The translations under genes and the position numbers were made by a program. Shown in pieces: positions 26,659-35,278 of a DNA stretch of 64,000 nt. The stretch spans positions 1-64,000 of the forward strand of contig JABJCN010000216.1 in NCBI GenBank assembly GCA_018668635.1, written 5' to 3'. The notes under the pieces are model-generated. The model did not search any database. It was not told the DNA's origin and was given only the letters and a program-made list of their open reading frames with translations. Source of the DNA: Opitutia bacterium. Its GTDB lineage: Bacteria; Verrucomicrobiota; Verrucomicrobiia; Opitutales; JABJCN01. Each line of letters opens with the position of its first letter. Within the stretch, counting starts at the first letter, position 1.

Positions 26659-28026
26659 TCAATCTTCAACAGCTGTTTCATCGCCATCATGATCATGGTG
26701 ATGATGGTCTTCACAGCATTCATCTCCCTTAATACCGTGAAGTATATCGTGTAATGCCTTATCAATGACAATGTCGTCACGAATACCTTGCACAATAGAA
26801 GGGTCTTTGCGTAAATCCTTAACCAAGTCCTCTACCTTGACCTTCTGCCGCATGGCCTCATTAACAATAACAGATTGGACCTCGCTATCCTCAACACCAA
26901 TCTTCTTATCTTCCGCATGCTGAAGTAAAATATAACGAAGCTTGATCCGGTTGGTTGCACTTTCTTGAGCAACAGCGTGAAGTTGTTCTTTATTCTTTTC
27001 CAGTTCTTCTTCCCCCATACCTTGGCGGTGGAAATTATTCACCAAATTTTGGAGAAATGTGTTAGCCTCTTGTTCATGAATACTTTCTGGAACAGGAAAA
27101 TCAGAACGCTCTTGGAGGGCCTGCTCAATTTGACGCCTATGCTGCGTCTGGACATTCTGCTTCTTCTGTTGCTCAAGGTTTTCACGAATCCCCTTCCGGA
27201 GATGTTCTTCATCTTCCACGCCCAGTCCCTTGAAAAACCCTTCATCCATATCGGGTAGAATCTTTTCTCGGACTTCCTCCACGGCAATATGATAAGCCAC
27301 GGTTTTCCCCGAAAGGGCCTCAACCTCAAAGTCTTCCGGATAAAGATGCTCAACGTCCTTCTCATCACCAGCCTTCATCCCGATAAGACCTTGTATAATA
27401 GCCTCAACAGATGGAACTCCCTCCTTGCTCTCACCCGCTTCCTCCCAAGTAGAACTCTGACTACCATAAACTGGACGATCAGTAACAAGTTCAACTACAA
27501 GCTGATCATCCAGTTTTCCTTCATATGAACATTTAACATAGTCGCCTGCGACTGCAGTTCGATCAACAGTTTCAAATGTAGCGCGCTCGCCAAGTAATTG
27601 CTGTAATGAATTCTCAACATCTTCATCAGAAACCTCTATTGAGATTTCCTCCAACTCAATATCAGAGACATCTGGAACGGAAACTTCGGGCTTGATATCA
27701 ACCGTGATGGTAACCTCTGCATCCTGTCCCGACAAGAATTCGTTGCCTTCAACATTGAGCAAGTTAACAATGTTAAGCTTGCTCTCCTTGAGTCCTGCCT
27801 GATAAGCACTGTTGCTGAGACGCTGGGTTAACTCCTCCTTAATGTTTTTACCGAACTTGGCCCGAAGCATTTGTTCCGGGGCCTTGCCTTTGCGGAATCC
27901 CTTCACGCTGGCTTGACGGGCAAATTCGCCGAGAAGATTATTTTCCTCCTTGGTAATTTCTTCACCGCTAACTTGAACGAGCAATTGCTTGCGCGTTTCG
28001 TTGATATCTTTTACTGTAGCGTTCAC
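26659..28026 (-). CDS. tig: Trigger factor, ribosome-associated chaperone, with His/Cys-rich C-terminal tail
   Basis: Binds nascent chains at the ribosome exit tunnel. Seen: ribosome-binding signature GFRKGKAP in the N-domain, a PPIase (FKBP-like) domain around GDYVKCSYEGKL, and a long helical C-domain. Length 455 is slightly above the usual. The last 22 residues (434-455) hold Cys-Cys (437-438), four consecutive His (441-444), another His at 446 and many Asp/Glu, a metal-binding-like tail not part of standard trigger factor. Start is GTG at 28026. First gene of the tig-clpP-clpX series. Confidence 0.95.
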   Translation of the reverse strand: MNATVKDINETRKQLLVQVSGEEITKEENNLLGEFARQASVKGFRKGKAPEQMLRAKFGKNIKEELTQRLSNSAYQAGLKESKLNIVNLLNVEGNEFLSGQDAEVTITVDIKPEVSVPDVSDIELEEISIEVSDEDVENSLQQLLGERATFETVDRTAVAGDYVKCSYEGKLDDQLVVELVTDRPVYGSQSSTWEEAGESKEGVPSVEAIIQGLIGMKAGDEKDVEHLYPEDFEVEALSGKTVAYHIAVEEVREKILPDMDEGFFKGLGVEDEEHLRKGIRENLEQQKKQNVQTQHRRQIEQALQERSDFPVPESIHEQEANTFLQNLVNNFHRQGMGEEELEKNKEQLHAVAQESATNRIKLRYILLQHAEDKKIGVEDSEVQSVIVNEAMRQKVKVEDLVKDLRKDPSIVQGIRDDIVIDKALHDILHGIKGDECCEDHHHHDHDGDETAVED

Positions 28027-28165
28027 TATGATAAGAAGTTGAATGGATGATGAATAAAAGTGATGTAATTAAGGAAAGTTGAATTATACTGAGCACCCTG
28101 AAATGAGAGAGCGACAAGGAAAGTCTTTTTCAAAATCCTGTCCAGCGCGAACTTTAAGTTACAAC

Positions 28166-28732
28166 TTAACGGCGGCCGGATTCAATTGGATCAAAATCTA
28201 CCGAAGCCACTTGTTCCAGAAAACTGACCTTCTCTTTAGCCTCAGACAACTTACCAATCCCAACATCAATCAACCCCACAATTACAAGACCTTTCTTTTT
28301 GAAATGCTCTCTTGTATGAAGTCCAAGTGGGATCAATTCTGATTGGAGATCCTTGATCCTGATCCCGGAATTCAACTTTACAACAAGTCTATCTGCCGCA
28401 AGAAACTCAAATAATACAGGGGAGCCTGAATTGTCAGGATCAGTCTGAAGCTCCGTAATCTCGACCAGAGGATAATTTTTATCATACTTAAGAATCCAGG
28501 TCCGCCCGCCAACAGGAACTCCGTTTTTAAAATGTAAAATCTTGCCGTTCCGCAGTAACTCAGGGACAGAAACAGGAAGAGGTTGAGCCCACTGGGGAAT
28601 AGGAGCTTCTGACATGATTTCTGTTTCGGACTGGACTGAATTCCTGCGACCGATTAAACCCGCGACCACAAGGCAACCGATCAAGGCACCCAAGCCAAAC
28701 GTGGTCAATCTTTCCTGTTCCGACAATGGCAT
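28166..28732 (-). CDS. Membrane-anchored protein of unknown function
   Basis: 188 residues, ATG at 28732. One N-terminal membrane helix (about 12-27, FGLGALIGCLVVAGLIG) followed by RRN and a soluble domain, probably outside the membrane. No catalytic motif is recognised. The C-terminal half alternates short strands and helices (VLFEFLAADRLVVKL, GLVIVGLIDVGIGKLSEA). It lies upstream of tig with a gap of about 140 bases on the same strand and divergent from a thioesterase gene. I do not recognise the family. Confidence 0.6.
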   Translation of the reverse strand: MPLSEQERLTTFGLGALIGCLVVAGLIGRRNSVQSETEIMSEAPIPQWAQPLPVSVPELLRNGKILHFKNGVPVGGRTWILKYDKNYPLVEITELQTDPDNSGSPVLFEFLAADRLVVKLNSGIRIKDLQSELIPLGLHTREHFKKKGLVIVGLIDVGIGKLSEAKEKVSFLEQVASVDFDPIESGRR

Positions 28733-28825
28733 GTACTCACTTCATAAAAAAAACAACTTTGCTGGACCTATCTGAGTTTTTTCTGCTTTCTATAAATATC
28801 TTCATAAAACAACTTAGCAAAAGGA

Positions 28826-29242
28826 ATGGTCACTGCCTGCAAGGAAATTCGCGTCCGATATGCGGAAACAGACATGATGGGTGTAACCTATCATGCCAAT
28901 TATTTTGTATGGTTCGAGACTGCTCGGATTCATTTACTTAAGACGTTGGGTATCTCCTACAAGGAGCTGGAGAAGAAAGGTTATCTATTACCTGTCATCG
29001 AGTGCCATGCACAATTCCATAAGCCAGTAACCTTCGACGACCTGATCGTGGTGGATACTTTAATGGAATCAAATCCTGGCATCCGGTTTCGAATCGATTA
29101 CCAAATTACCTGTGATGGACAAAAAACGACAACTGGTTACACGACGCACGTTTTCATGGATGAAAAAGGTCAAGTAACTCGTCCTCCAAAAACATTTTTA
29201 GATGCAGTTGAGGCCCACCCAGATGGACCTTCCACCAATTAA
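28826..29242 (+). CDS. YbgC/4HBT-type acyl-CoA thioesterase (hotdog fold)
   Basis: 138 residues of the single hotdog domain family. The signature RYAETDMMGVTYHANYFVWFE contains the catalytic Asp of 4-hydroxybenzoyl-CoA thioesterases and YbgC. Members cleave acyl-CoA; in E. coli YbgC works with the Tol-Pal system, but no tol gene is visible here. Its TAA overlaps the stop codon of the convergent aroK by 4 bases, so there is no room for a terminator. Substrate unknown. Confidence 0.88.
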   Translation: MVTACKEIRVRYAETDMMGVTYHANYFVWFETARIHLLKTLGISYKELEKKGYLLPVIECHAQFHKPVTFDDLIVVDTLMESNPGIRFRIDYQITCDGQKTTTGYTTHVFMDEKGQVTRPPKTFLDAVEAHPDGPSTN

Positions 29243-29793
29243 AAACGCTTTGGGGACAATGTTCGATAATTTCGAACAACATGCTCGACTACCTCGGAAA
29301 TACTCCGTTGGTCAGTAAGGATCGAAGCATGCGCAGCGGCATAATAAGATTGTCGTTCTGCAAGAAGTTGACTGATTCGCTCCCTGGGGTTGTCAACGTT
29401 TAACAAAGGACGGTTTAAATTCCCTCGAGTGCGATCAAGAATGGTCTCCACCGAAGCATGAAGGCACAGTAAAACTCCTTTAGACTTAAGAAACGGCACC
29501 ATCCCATCCTGAGTTATCAAGCCTCCTCCACAAGAAATAACACAACCCTCTACTGGGTGGCCACTATCAATAAAGTCCCATTCTAATTGGCGAAAATATG
29601 CCTCTCCATGTTTGTCGAAGATTTTAGCAATTGGTAAATTGGTAGATCGCTCAATTTCATCATCAACGTCCAAAAACTGCATCCCAAGCTTACGAGCCAC
29701 CCGGCGGGAAATTGAAGATTTACCGGTGCCCATGAATCCAATAACATAAAGGTTCGGGAAGGAATCGGCGACTCCTGAACAATCTACATTCAT
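29239..29793 (-). CDS. aroK: Shikimate kinase
   Basis: ATP-dependent phosphorylation of shikimate, fifth step of the chorismate pathway. P-loop GFMGTGKSS (19-27), DVDDEIER (metal/shikimate Asp), the FR of GEAYFRQLEWDFI (shikimate Arg), ISCGGGLI and the lid NLNRPLL. 184 residues, normal size. Its ATG overlaps the stop of the upstream small membrane protein gene (4 bases), so it is the last gene of the operon starting at 32705. Confidence 0.95.
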   Translation of the reverse strand: MNVDCSGVADSFPNLYVIGFMGTGKSSISRRVARKLGMQFLDVDDEIERSTNLPIAKIFDKHGEAYFRQLEWDFIDSGHPVEGCVISCGGGLITQDGMVPFLKSKGVLLCLHASVETILDRTRGNLNRPLLNVDNPRERISQLLAERQSYYAAAHASILTDQRSISEVVEHVVRNYRTLSPKRF

Positions 29794-30332
29794 TGACTCT
29801 CTTGATCCGGAGAAAGATCCTCACCAGAATCCTTCTCATTGTGCAAAACTGAGTCAATCCGAGTGGCACTCGCCAAATCCTCTGCAAGCGCCTCAAGAGA
29901 ATCAGCTAATTGTGATTTTTCAGGAAGTACACCCTGTATAGAGATATCCTGTTTCTCAATCAGGGGTTTGGACACTCGCTCCAACAATCGGTTAGCCTCA
30001 CCATTACGGACAGATTCCAGCAAGGCAGCTTTGGCATGCTTGCGGTCGGCAAAATTTTGCCCCTCAATAATCTGCTTTTGCAAGACTCCAGATACATCTC
30101 CCGGTGTCCATTGTTGTGGATAAGAGAATCTGCCTGAACTGATCTTGACGGATTCAGGCTGAGACGTGAGTACCTCGAAATCCTCTAATAGTGAAGCGAG
30201 GTCGGAATCATCTATATTTTGGTCTTCATCTACATTTCCCATTTTATCAGTAACAGATGAGAAAACCAAATACATAGACACAAGCAAAAGAAGCATAAGA
30301 ATGATGCCACGTAGTACCGCCAAATCCTTCAT
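29790..30332 (-). CDS. Small membrane-anchored protein of unknown function
   Basis: About 180 residues with an N-terminal membrane helix (AVLRGIILMLLLLVSMYLVF) and a long acidic, helical soluble part. A block SSGRFSYPQQWTPGDVSGVL may be a conserved core. No known motif. Start ATG at 30332 or GTG at 30341. It lies between yceH and aroK in a minus-strand operon, overlapping aroK by 4 bases. I do not recognise the family. Confidence 0.6.
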   Translation of the reverse strand: MKDLAVLRGIILMLLLLVSMYLVFSSVTDKMGNVDEDQNIDDSDLASLLEDFEVLTSQPESVKISSGRFSYPQQWTPGDVSGVLQKQIIEGQNFADRKHAKAALLESVRNGEANRLLERVSKPLIEKQDISIQGVLPEKSQLADSLEALAEDLASATRIDSVLHNEKDSGEDLSPDQESQ

Positions 30333-30349
30333 GACCGCCACCGCCTACC

Positions 30350-31213
30350 TTAATCGAGAAGTTCTCGAAGTTGCTTAAAATCACCGTTTAGTTGGGCCAA
30401 CTGTCTCTCCAATTCCTCGACCCGAGCCTCTAGACTCTCGATACATTCAGCACTTACCCTTCCAGGTGCCTTATAGGAAGGAACACCTTCATTAAATCCA
30501 TCAGGAATATCCAGTGGATATTCACTATACAACTGATGATAACGATGTTCCTTACGTCCCTGGGAAGGTGGAATAACCTTAACGAGAGGCCTATGCCGAC
30601 CTGCCAAGTCTCGCAGTATTTGTTCCACCTCTGCAGTCGAATCAAAAGCATATAGGCGCTCGGTGCGACTTCGAATCTCCCCCGGAGTCTGGGGTCCGCG
30701 AAGCAGAAGAACGCATAGAAGCGCAGCTTCATCATTTTCAATATCAATGGTTTCAATTGCGCGATGCTGAAACTTGGGGGTACGAGCTCCAGCTTGATCT
30801 ACACGATGAACCAATCGCTTTAAACGCAGGCCCTCAATAGCATCAATTATATCACCCTCATCCAAATCTGTCACGGGCAAGCGACTAGTCTTCTGGTTAC
30901 ACGCATTAGTAAGCGCGTTTAAAGAAAGAGGATACGAATCAGGAGTTGTCTTAGCCTTTTCAATGAGACAGCCAAGAACACGGCCTTCTTCAAAAGAGAG
31001 AAGTGGACCGGACTCCTCCCCTGTATTCTCAAGTCCATCGTTACTAACATCTTCAATGGATATATCAGCGTCAGATGTAAGCTGCGTATTTTCAGAATCA
31101 GAAGAAAGTGGTATTGCTCTTTCTGGCTCACGGTAAGGAATAGCCCCATCACCACTGGGCTTGTAATCATCGCCCGAAGTATTGGAAGAGGGAGAATAGT
31201 CAAAATCCACCAT
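30350..31213 (-). CDS. yceH: YceH/DUF480 winged-helix protein with acidic N-terminal extension
   Basis: Residues from about 72 form a DUF480 (YceH) domain: LSFEEGRVLGCLIEKAKTTP, YPLSLNALTNACNQKTSR, VLLLRGPQTPGEIRSRTERL and KEHRYHQLYSE. It consists of two winged helices and probably binds DNA, though the role of YceH is not settled. The first 70 residues are Ser/Asp/Glu-rich and unstructured, not part of E. coli YceH. The last 30 residues are a coiled coil (LEARVEELERQLAQL). ATG at 31213; 22 bases after the upstream gene. Confidence 0.85.
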   Translation of the reverse strand: MVDFDYSPSSNTSGDDYKPSGDGAIPYREPERAIPLSSDSENTQLTSDADISIEDVSNDGLENTGEESGPLLSFEEGRVLGCLIEKAKTTPDSYPLSLNALTNACNQKTSRLPVTDLDEGDIIDAIEGLRLKRLVHRVDQAGARTPKFQHRAIETIDIENDEAALLCVLLLRGPQTPGEIRSRTERLYAFDSTAEVEQILRDLAGRHRPLVKVIPPSQGRKEHRYHQLYSEYPLDIPDGFNEGVPSYKAPGRVSAECIESLEARVEELERQLAQLNGDFKQLRELLD

Positions 31214-31235
31214 TGTAGTTGTATCTATAAGGGTT

Positions 31236-32705
31236 CTAACCGGAACAGCCCCAAAGCTTGCGGTCCTTGATCATGGTGACAACTTCGGAAGGAACTTCTA
31301 ATTCCCATGAATCGTCTCCTTCTTTAATTTTGCAAACGATATTTTGTGAAAAAATATCAAGGCACTTCGGATCAAATCCTGCAAGTGGCTCTAGAAATCC
31401 ATTTTCTTTCAAATAGTTGTACAGGGTCTGTAAATGTTTCTCCGGACAGAAAGTATTGGCTGTGATCACGGGAATACCGTTCTGGGTTTCGCAAATTTGC
31501 TCACCAGTATCTTCGAGACCACGCATTTTCTGGTAGTTACAGAAACTCTGCATGGTCATAGGATAGATGAACAACTTCACAGACTGTTTGAATAGACGCC
31601 CAAAAGATTCCAAGATTCCACCGTCTAAAGTATCATAATAATCCTCGTTGAAAATATCTGCCAAGTTGCTGATGCCAAGTACAATGCCGATAGGTTCCTG
31701 TGTCCAACGCCGAAAATAGGCGCTCAATCGATAGTATTCAAAATACTTGGAAATGAGGACGGCATGTCCAAGCGCAGTCAATGCATCCACTCGGGAAAGA
31801 AAATCAGTAAGATCCAGTTGATCCTCTGACCCGAATGTAGTGGCAAGATTCAGCTCAAAGAACATCAGGACATCATCCTCTTCAACACTGGGGTCCTGCG
31901 TAAACCGTTTTCTTGCACACTCGAGCATATCAATATGAACATTATTGACTGGATGAAAGCTGCCACGCTCCATAAGCACAGCCTTTTTATATAGTACCTC
32001 AGCCGGTTGCTGGACATTGCCATTGCAATCAAAGATCACCGCGTTGGTCATACCTTCCTGAACAAGCATCAGACTGAGAATTCGATTGTCTACGGAATCA
32101 AATCCAGAACCAAGAAACTGAATCATGTCGACCTCGATCCTCTCCTTTCCAAGATTGTCAGCGAGGGAGCAGATAAATTGACGTGGATCATCACGTAAAT
32201 GAAAAGAACCGTAAACCAAGTTGACCCCAAAAACTCCTAGGGCTTCCTGTTGCTGCAAGTTATAATTATCAAGCATACGGACATGGATAATAATTTCACA
32301 GGGAGGGGATCCTGGATGAAGTTGAAAGCGCATGCCCATCCATCCATGACACTCCCTCCCTCCTCGAAAGCTTTGGGCAGCAACCGTGTTGGCAAAGGCA
32401 AAAAAGGTTGTATGGTTACCCCGCGCATCTGTCAGACGCTCCTCAAGGAGAGCATATTCATGCTCGAGCATCTGGATGAGACGTCCACGAGAAACATATC
32501 TATCGGCCTGACCATATATCTCATCACTGAACTTCATATCATAAGCGGAAATGCTCTTGGCCACAGTTCCAGCAGTCGCTCCAGCTTGGAAAAAATGGCG
32601 CACCACTTCCTGACCTGCACCGATCTCAGCAAAAGTTCCATATTTGGATTCATCAAGATTGATGGATAAGGCCTTTTCGTCGGTTGATAGCATTTTTTTG
32701 CTCAT
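31236..32705 (-). CDS. Conserved cytosolic protein of unknown function (first gene of the yceH-aroK operon)
   Basis: 489 residues without signal peptide or membrane helix, so cytosolic. N-terminal block ESKYGTFAEIGAGQEVVRHF, then IYGQADRYVSRGRLIQMLEHEY and GWMGMRFQLHPGSPP, look strongly conserved in style. No Walker, metal or redox signature is evident. I recall similar proteins in Bacteroidetes and relatives carrying names such as receptor or adenylyltransferase that the sequence does not support. It starts an operon with yceH, a small membrane protein and aroK. Real gene, function unknown. Confidence 0.85.
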   Translation of the reverse strand: MSKKMLSTDEKALSINLDESKYGTFAEIGAGQEVVRHFFQAGATAGTVAKSISAYDMKFSDEIYGQADRYVSRGRLIQMLEHEYALLEERLTDARGNHTTFFAFANTVAAQSFRGGRECHGWMGMRFQLHPGSPPCEIIIHVRMLDNYNLQQQEALGVFGVNLVYGSFHLRDDPRQFICSLADNLGKERIEVDMIQFLGSGFDSVDNRILSLMLVQEGMTNAVIFDCNGNVQQPAEVLYKKAVLMERGSFHPVNNVHIDMLECARKRFTQDPSVEEDDVLMFFELNLATTFGSEDQLDLTDFLSRVDALTALGHAVLISKYFEYYRLSAYFRRWTQEPIGIVLGISNLADIFNEDYYDTLDGGILESFGRLFKQSVKLFIYPMTMQSFCNYQKMRGLEDTGEQICETQNGIPVITANTFCPEKHLQTLYNYLKENGFLEPLAGFDPKCLDIFSQNIVCKIKEGDDSWELEVPSEVVTMIKDRKLWGCSG

Positions 32706-32767
32706 ATTTTTGGAATTATAAAAAGTGAATCCCTGAAACGTAAATTAAAATTGAAAAGGAATTGAAA

Positions 32768-32786
32768 GCGGACAGGCTCCGTCCGC
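32768..32786. repeat. GC-rich intergenic palindrome (REP-like)
   Basis: GCGGAC, seven-base loop, GTCCGC in the otherwise AT-rich 127-base gap between the unknown gene at 32705 and sppA. A related pattern (GGACAG...CTGTC) occurs at 48392-48411. Between divergent genes a terminator is not expected, so a repeat element or operator is more likely. Confidence 0.45.
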
Positions 32787-32832
32787 AACGATTTTAATCA
32801 AACAAAAGAAATCGACCGAATCTAATTACAGA

Positions 32833-34632
32833 ATGAAGTTGTTCTTCAAGTCCGTCCTACAGCAAGCTGCTGCTCAAATTCTGGCTGGAGTCCTATTGAT
32901 GGGATTCGTTTTTCTGGGATTCGCAATAATTATTGGCAAGTTCGCAGTAACAGAAATCGACATACAGAAAAAATCTGTCCTCGTTTTGAACCTAAACGCT
33001 AACATCACGGATACACCCGCACAATATGGGCCGCAAGACTTGATGCTCGAGGCCATGCAGGGAGGAGGGAATCAAAGTCTACACCTCTACAAGATTCTAG
33101 AAAACATCAATGCCGCTGCAGAAGACTCAAAAATCAGAAGCCTATTTCTTCATGGCAACCTCATCGCTATCGAGGGTGGTTCCGGATATGCGGCACTCAG
33201 GGAAATACGTGATGCAATCAAGAAATTTAAAAATACCGGTAAACCTGTTTACGCTTACACACTTACACCCAACTTAAGGACATACTACCTAGTCTCATGC
33301 GCAGACCATCTCATGATGAATCCTTTTGGTGACATCACTCTAAATGGCCTCTCATCTGAAGTAACCTTCTATCATGGAGCAATGGAAAAGTTTGGTATCG
33401 GAGTACAACCAATCCGTGTGGGCAAGTACAAGTCTGCCATTGAGCCCTTTACCCGGAAAAAATTTAGTGAAGAAGGGCGCGAACAGATTCAAGAACTACT
33501 TGATGACAGATGGACATCAATTATCAATGAAATCAGCGAAAACCGTATGCTCGAGCCCCATGTCTTGAACAAAATCCTGGAAAACTCTTTCCATTTCAAA
33601 CCCGCACAAGCACTTAAGGCAGGCCTTATTGACAAGATATCGACACGGCAACAGTTAGTGGAGCAATTAGTCAAAATCGGGGTGGAGGATAAGGAGAGTG
33701 GAAGCTTTCGTCAGATCGGCTTAGTTGAATATGGGGAAAGCCAGTCAATTGACAAACAAATGAGATCGAAAAAAGATAAAATTGCCGTAGTCTACGTCGA
33801 GGGAACAATCGTAGAAGGAGAAAGCTTTCCGGGCTACACAGGTTCATCAACTATCCAGCGTGTGCTTTCAAAATTGAAAAAAAGAGAAGACGTAAAAGCA
33901 GTTATTCTACGCGTGAACAGTCCTGGAGGTAGCGCAACCGCCTCTGAAATCATGCAACAAGCAATACGTGCCTTCCAGGAAAGTGGGCGACCCTTGGTGG
34001 TCTCAATGGGGGCACTTGCTGCATCTGGCGGATACTGGATTAGTGCACCCGCCCAACAAATCTTTGCACAACCAGAGACCATCACAGGATCAATAGGCGT
34101 CTTTGGTCTACTTCTGAATATGGAAGGACTCGGAGAAAAAGTCGGCCTCACATGGGATCGTGTAAGTTCAGGACAACAAATCAACCCGTTCACTATTTCC
34201 AGACCAAAGTCAGATGAAGAATTGGAATTTGTTCAAAAAATGGTGGATGACATTTATGATACATTTATATCAAATGTGGCTAACCATCGTAACCTTGAAA
34301 AACAAGAGGTACACGAAATAGCTCAGGGTCGTGTCTGGTCTGGATCAAAAGCACTTGATATTGGACTTGTCGATTCACTCGGCGGTTTGGGACAGGCTAT
34401 TGAGACAGCAGGTGACCTGGCTGGTCTGGATATTTACGAGATTGAGCACCACCCAAAAGAAATGACTGGAATCGAACTCCTTGCGGAAGTCTTGGGTAAA
34501 GACCTTGTTAAGGCCCGCACTCGCTCTTTAGCTGAAACACAACTGAGCCAAATCCAACATCAGATCATCAATCTGCGAGCGTGGAATGACCCGCGTAATG
34601 CCTACGTCAGACTGCCTTTTCGCCTCCCATAA
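32833..34632 (+). CDS. sppA: Signal peptide peptidase SppA, long (67K) form
   Basis: Membrane-bound serine/lysine protease that digests cleaved signal peptides. One N-terminal membrane helix (about 17-34), then two tandem S49/ClpP-like domains. The Ser-Lys dyad is split between them as in the E. coli enzyme: Lys200 in GKYKSAIEP and Ser398 in ALAASGGYW. ILRVNSPGGSATASE and WSGSKALDIGLVDSLGG are also typical. 599 residues is normal for the long form. Confidence 0.94.
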   Translation: MKLFFKSVLQQAAAQILAGVLLMGFVFLGFAIIIGKFAVTEIDIQKKSVLVLNLNANITDTPAQYGPQDLMLEAMQGGGNQSLHLYKILENINAAAEDSKIRSLFLHGNLIAIEGGSGYAALREIRDAIKKFKNTGKPVYAYTLTPNLRTYYLVSCADHLMMNPFGDITLNGLSSEVTFYHGAMEKFGIGVQPIRVGKYKSAIEPFTRKKFSEEGREQIQELLDDRWTSIINEISENRMLEPHVLNKILENSFHFKPAQALKAGLIDKISTRQQLVEQLVKIGVEDKESGSFRQIGLVEYGESQSIDKQMRSKKDKIAVVYVEGTIVEGESFPGYTGSSTIQRVLSKLKKREDVKAVILRVNSPGGSATASEIMQQAIRAFQESGRPLVVSMGALAASGGYWISAPAQQIFAQPETITGSIGVFGLLLNMEGLGEKVGLTWDRVSSGQQINPFTISRPKSDEELEFVQKMVDDIYDTFISNVANHRNLEKQEVHEIAQGRVWSGSKALDIGLVDSLGGLGQAIETAGDLAGLDIYEIEHHPKEMTGIELLAEVLGKDLVKARTRSLAETQLSQIQHQIINLRAWNDPRNAYVRLPFRLP

Positions 34633-34714
34633 AAAATTAATTTGTGGCATTCCCCCCTTTGGTAAAAAAGAATGGTGTACAACTTAAATATATGAAAAAT
34701 AACCAAAAATCATC

Positions 34715-35266
34715 ATGCCAACTTTAATTCGTGACTGTGAGGCCACCATCATCCCATCAGGAGAAGAAGTTCTTCTGCAAAAAAGTAGCATATATAGCGT
34801 CAAGCAGGCCCTTGGGGAAAGCGTCACTCTAGCAAACGAACTTGGCCTTTTCCGCGTTACAAAGGAAAACCTCGATGCACTTGGTGAAGATGGCGCAACC
34901 CTTTCAGCACAACTGGATGCCCAAATTGCTGAAGCTGATGATATTGCTTACGGAGAATTCTCAGAAGATCAACTATGGGATGCATTGAGGAAATGTTATG
35001 ATCCCGAAATACCAGTGAATATTGTGGATTTGGGCCTTATCTACGACTTGCAGCACGAAGCCTTGGAAAACGGCCAAAATAATATCAAGGTCAAAATGAC
35101 TCTTACTGCGCAAGGTTGTGGCATGGGACCGGTTATCGCCGATGATGCCCGGCAGAATCTTGAAGCCCTTAAAACTGTTTCTGCTGCTGAGGTAGAAATT
35201 GTATGGGACCCTCCCTGGAACCCTCACATGATTTCAGAAGTTGGGAAGCAAAAACTTGGGATGTAA
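34715..35266 (+). CDS. sufT: SufT, Fe-S cluster assembly factor (MIP18/DUF59 family)
   Basis: 183 residues. The C-terminal half is a DUF59 domain: ALRKCYDPEIPVNIVDLGLIY and the conserved Cys in LTAQGCGMGP, ending WDPPWNPHMIS. The N-terminal 75 residues are the extra part found in SufT proteins. It helps mature Fe-S proteins in bacteria using the SUF pathway; sufBCD are not in this window. ATG at 34715 without clear Shine-Dalgarno. Confidence 0.88.
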   Translation: MPTLIRDCEATIIPSGEEVLLQKSSIYSVKQALGESVTLANELGLFRVTKENLDALGEDGATLSAQLDAQIAEADDIAYGEFSEDQLWDALRKCYDPEIPVNIVDLGLIYDLQHEALENGQNNIKVKMTLTAQGCGMGPVIADDARQNLEALKTVSAAEVEIVWDPPWNPHMISEVGKQKLGM

Positions 35267-35278
35267 AGTATCTATAAA

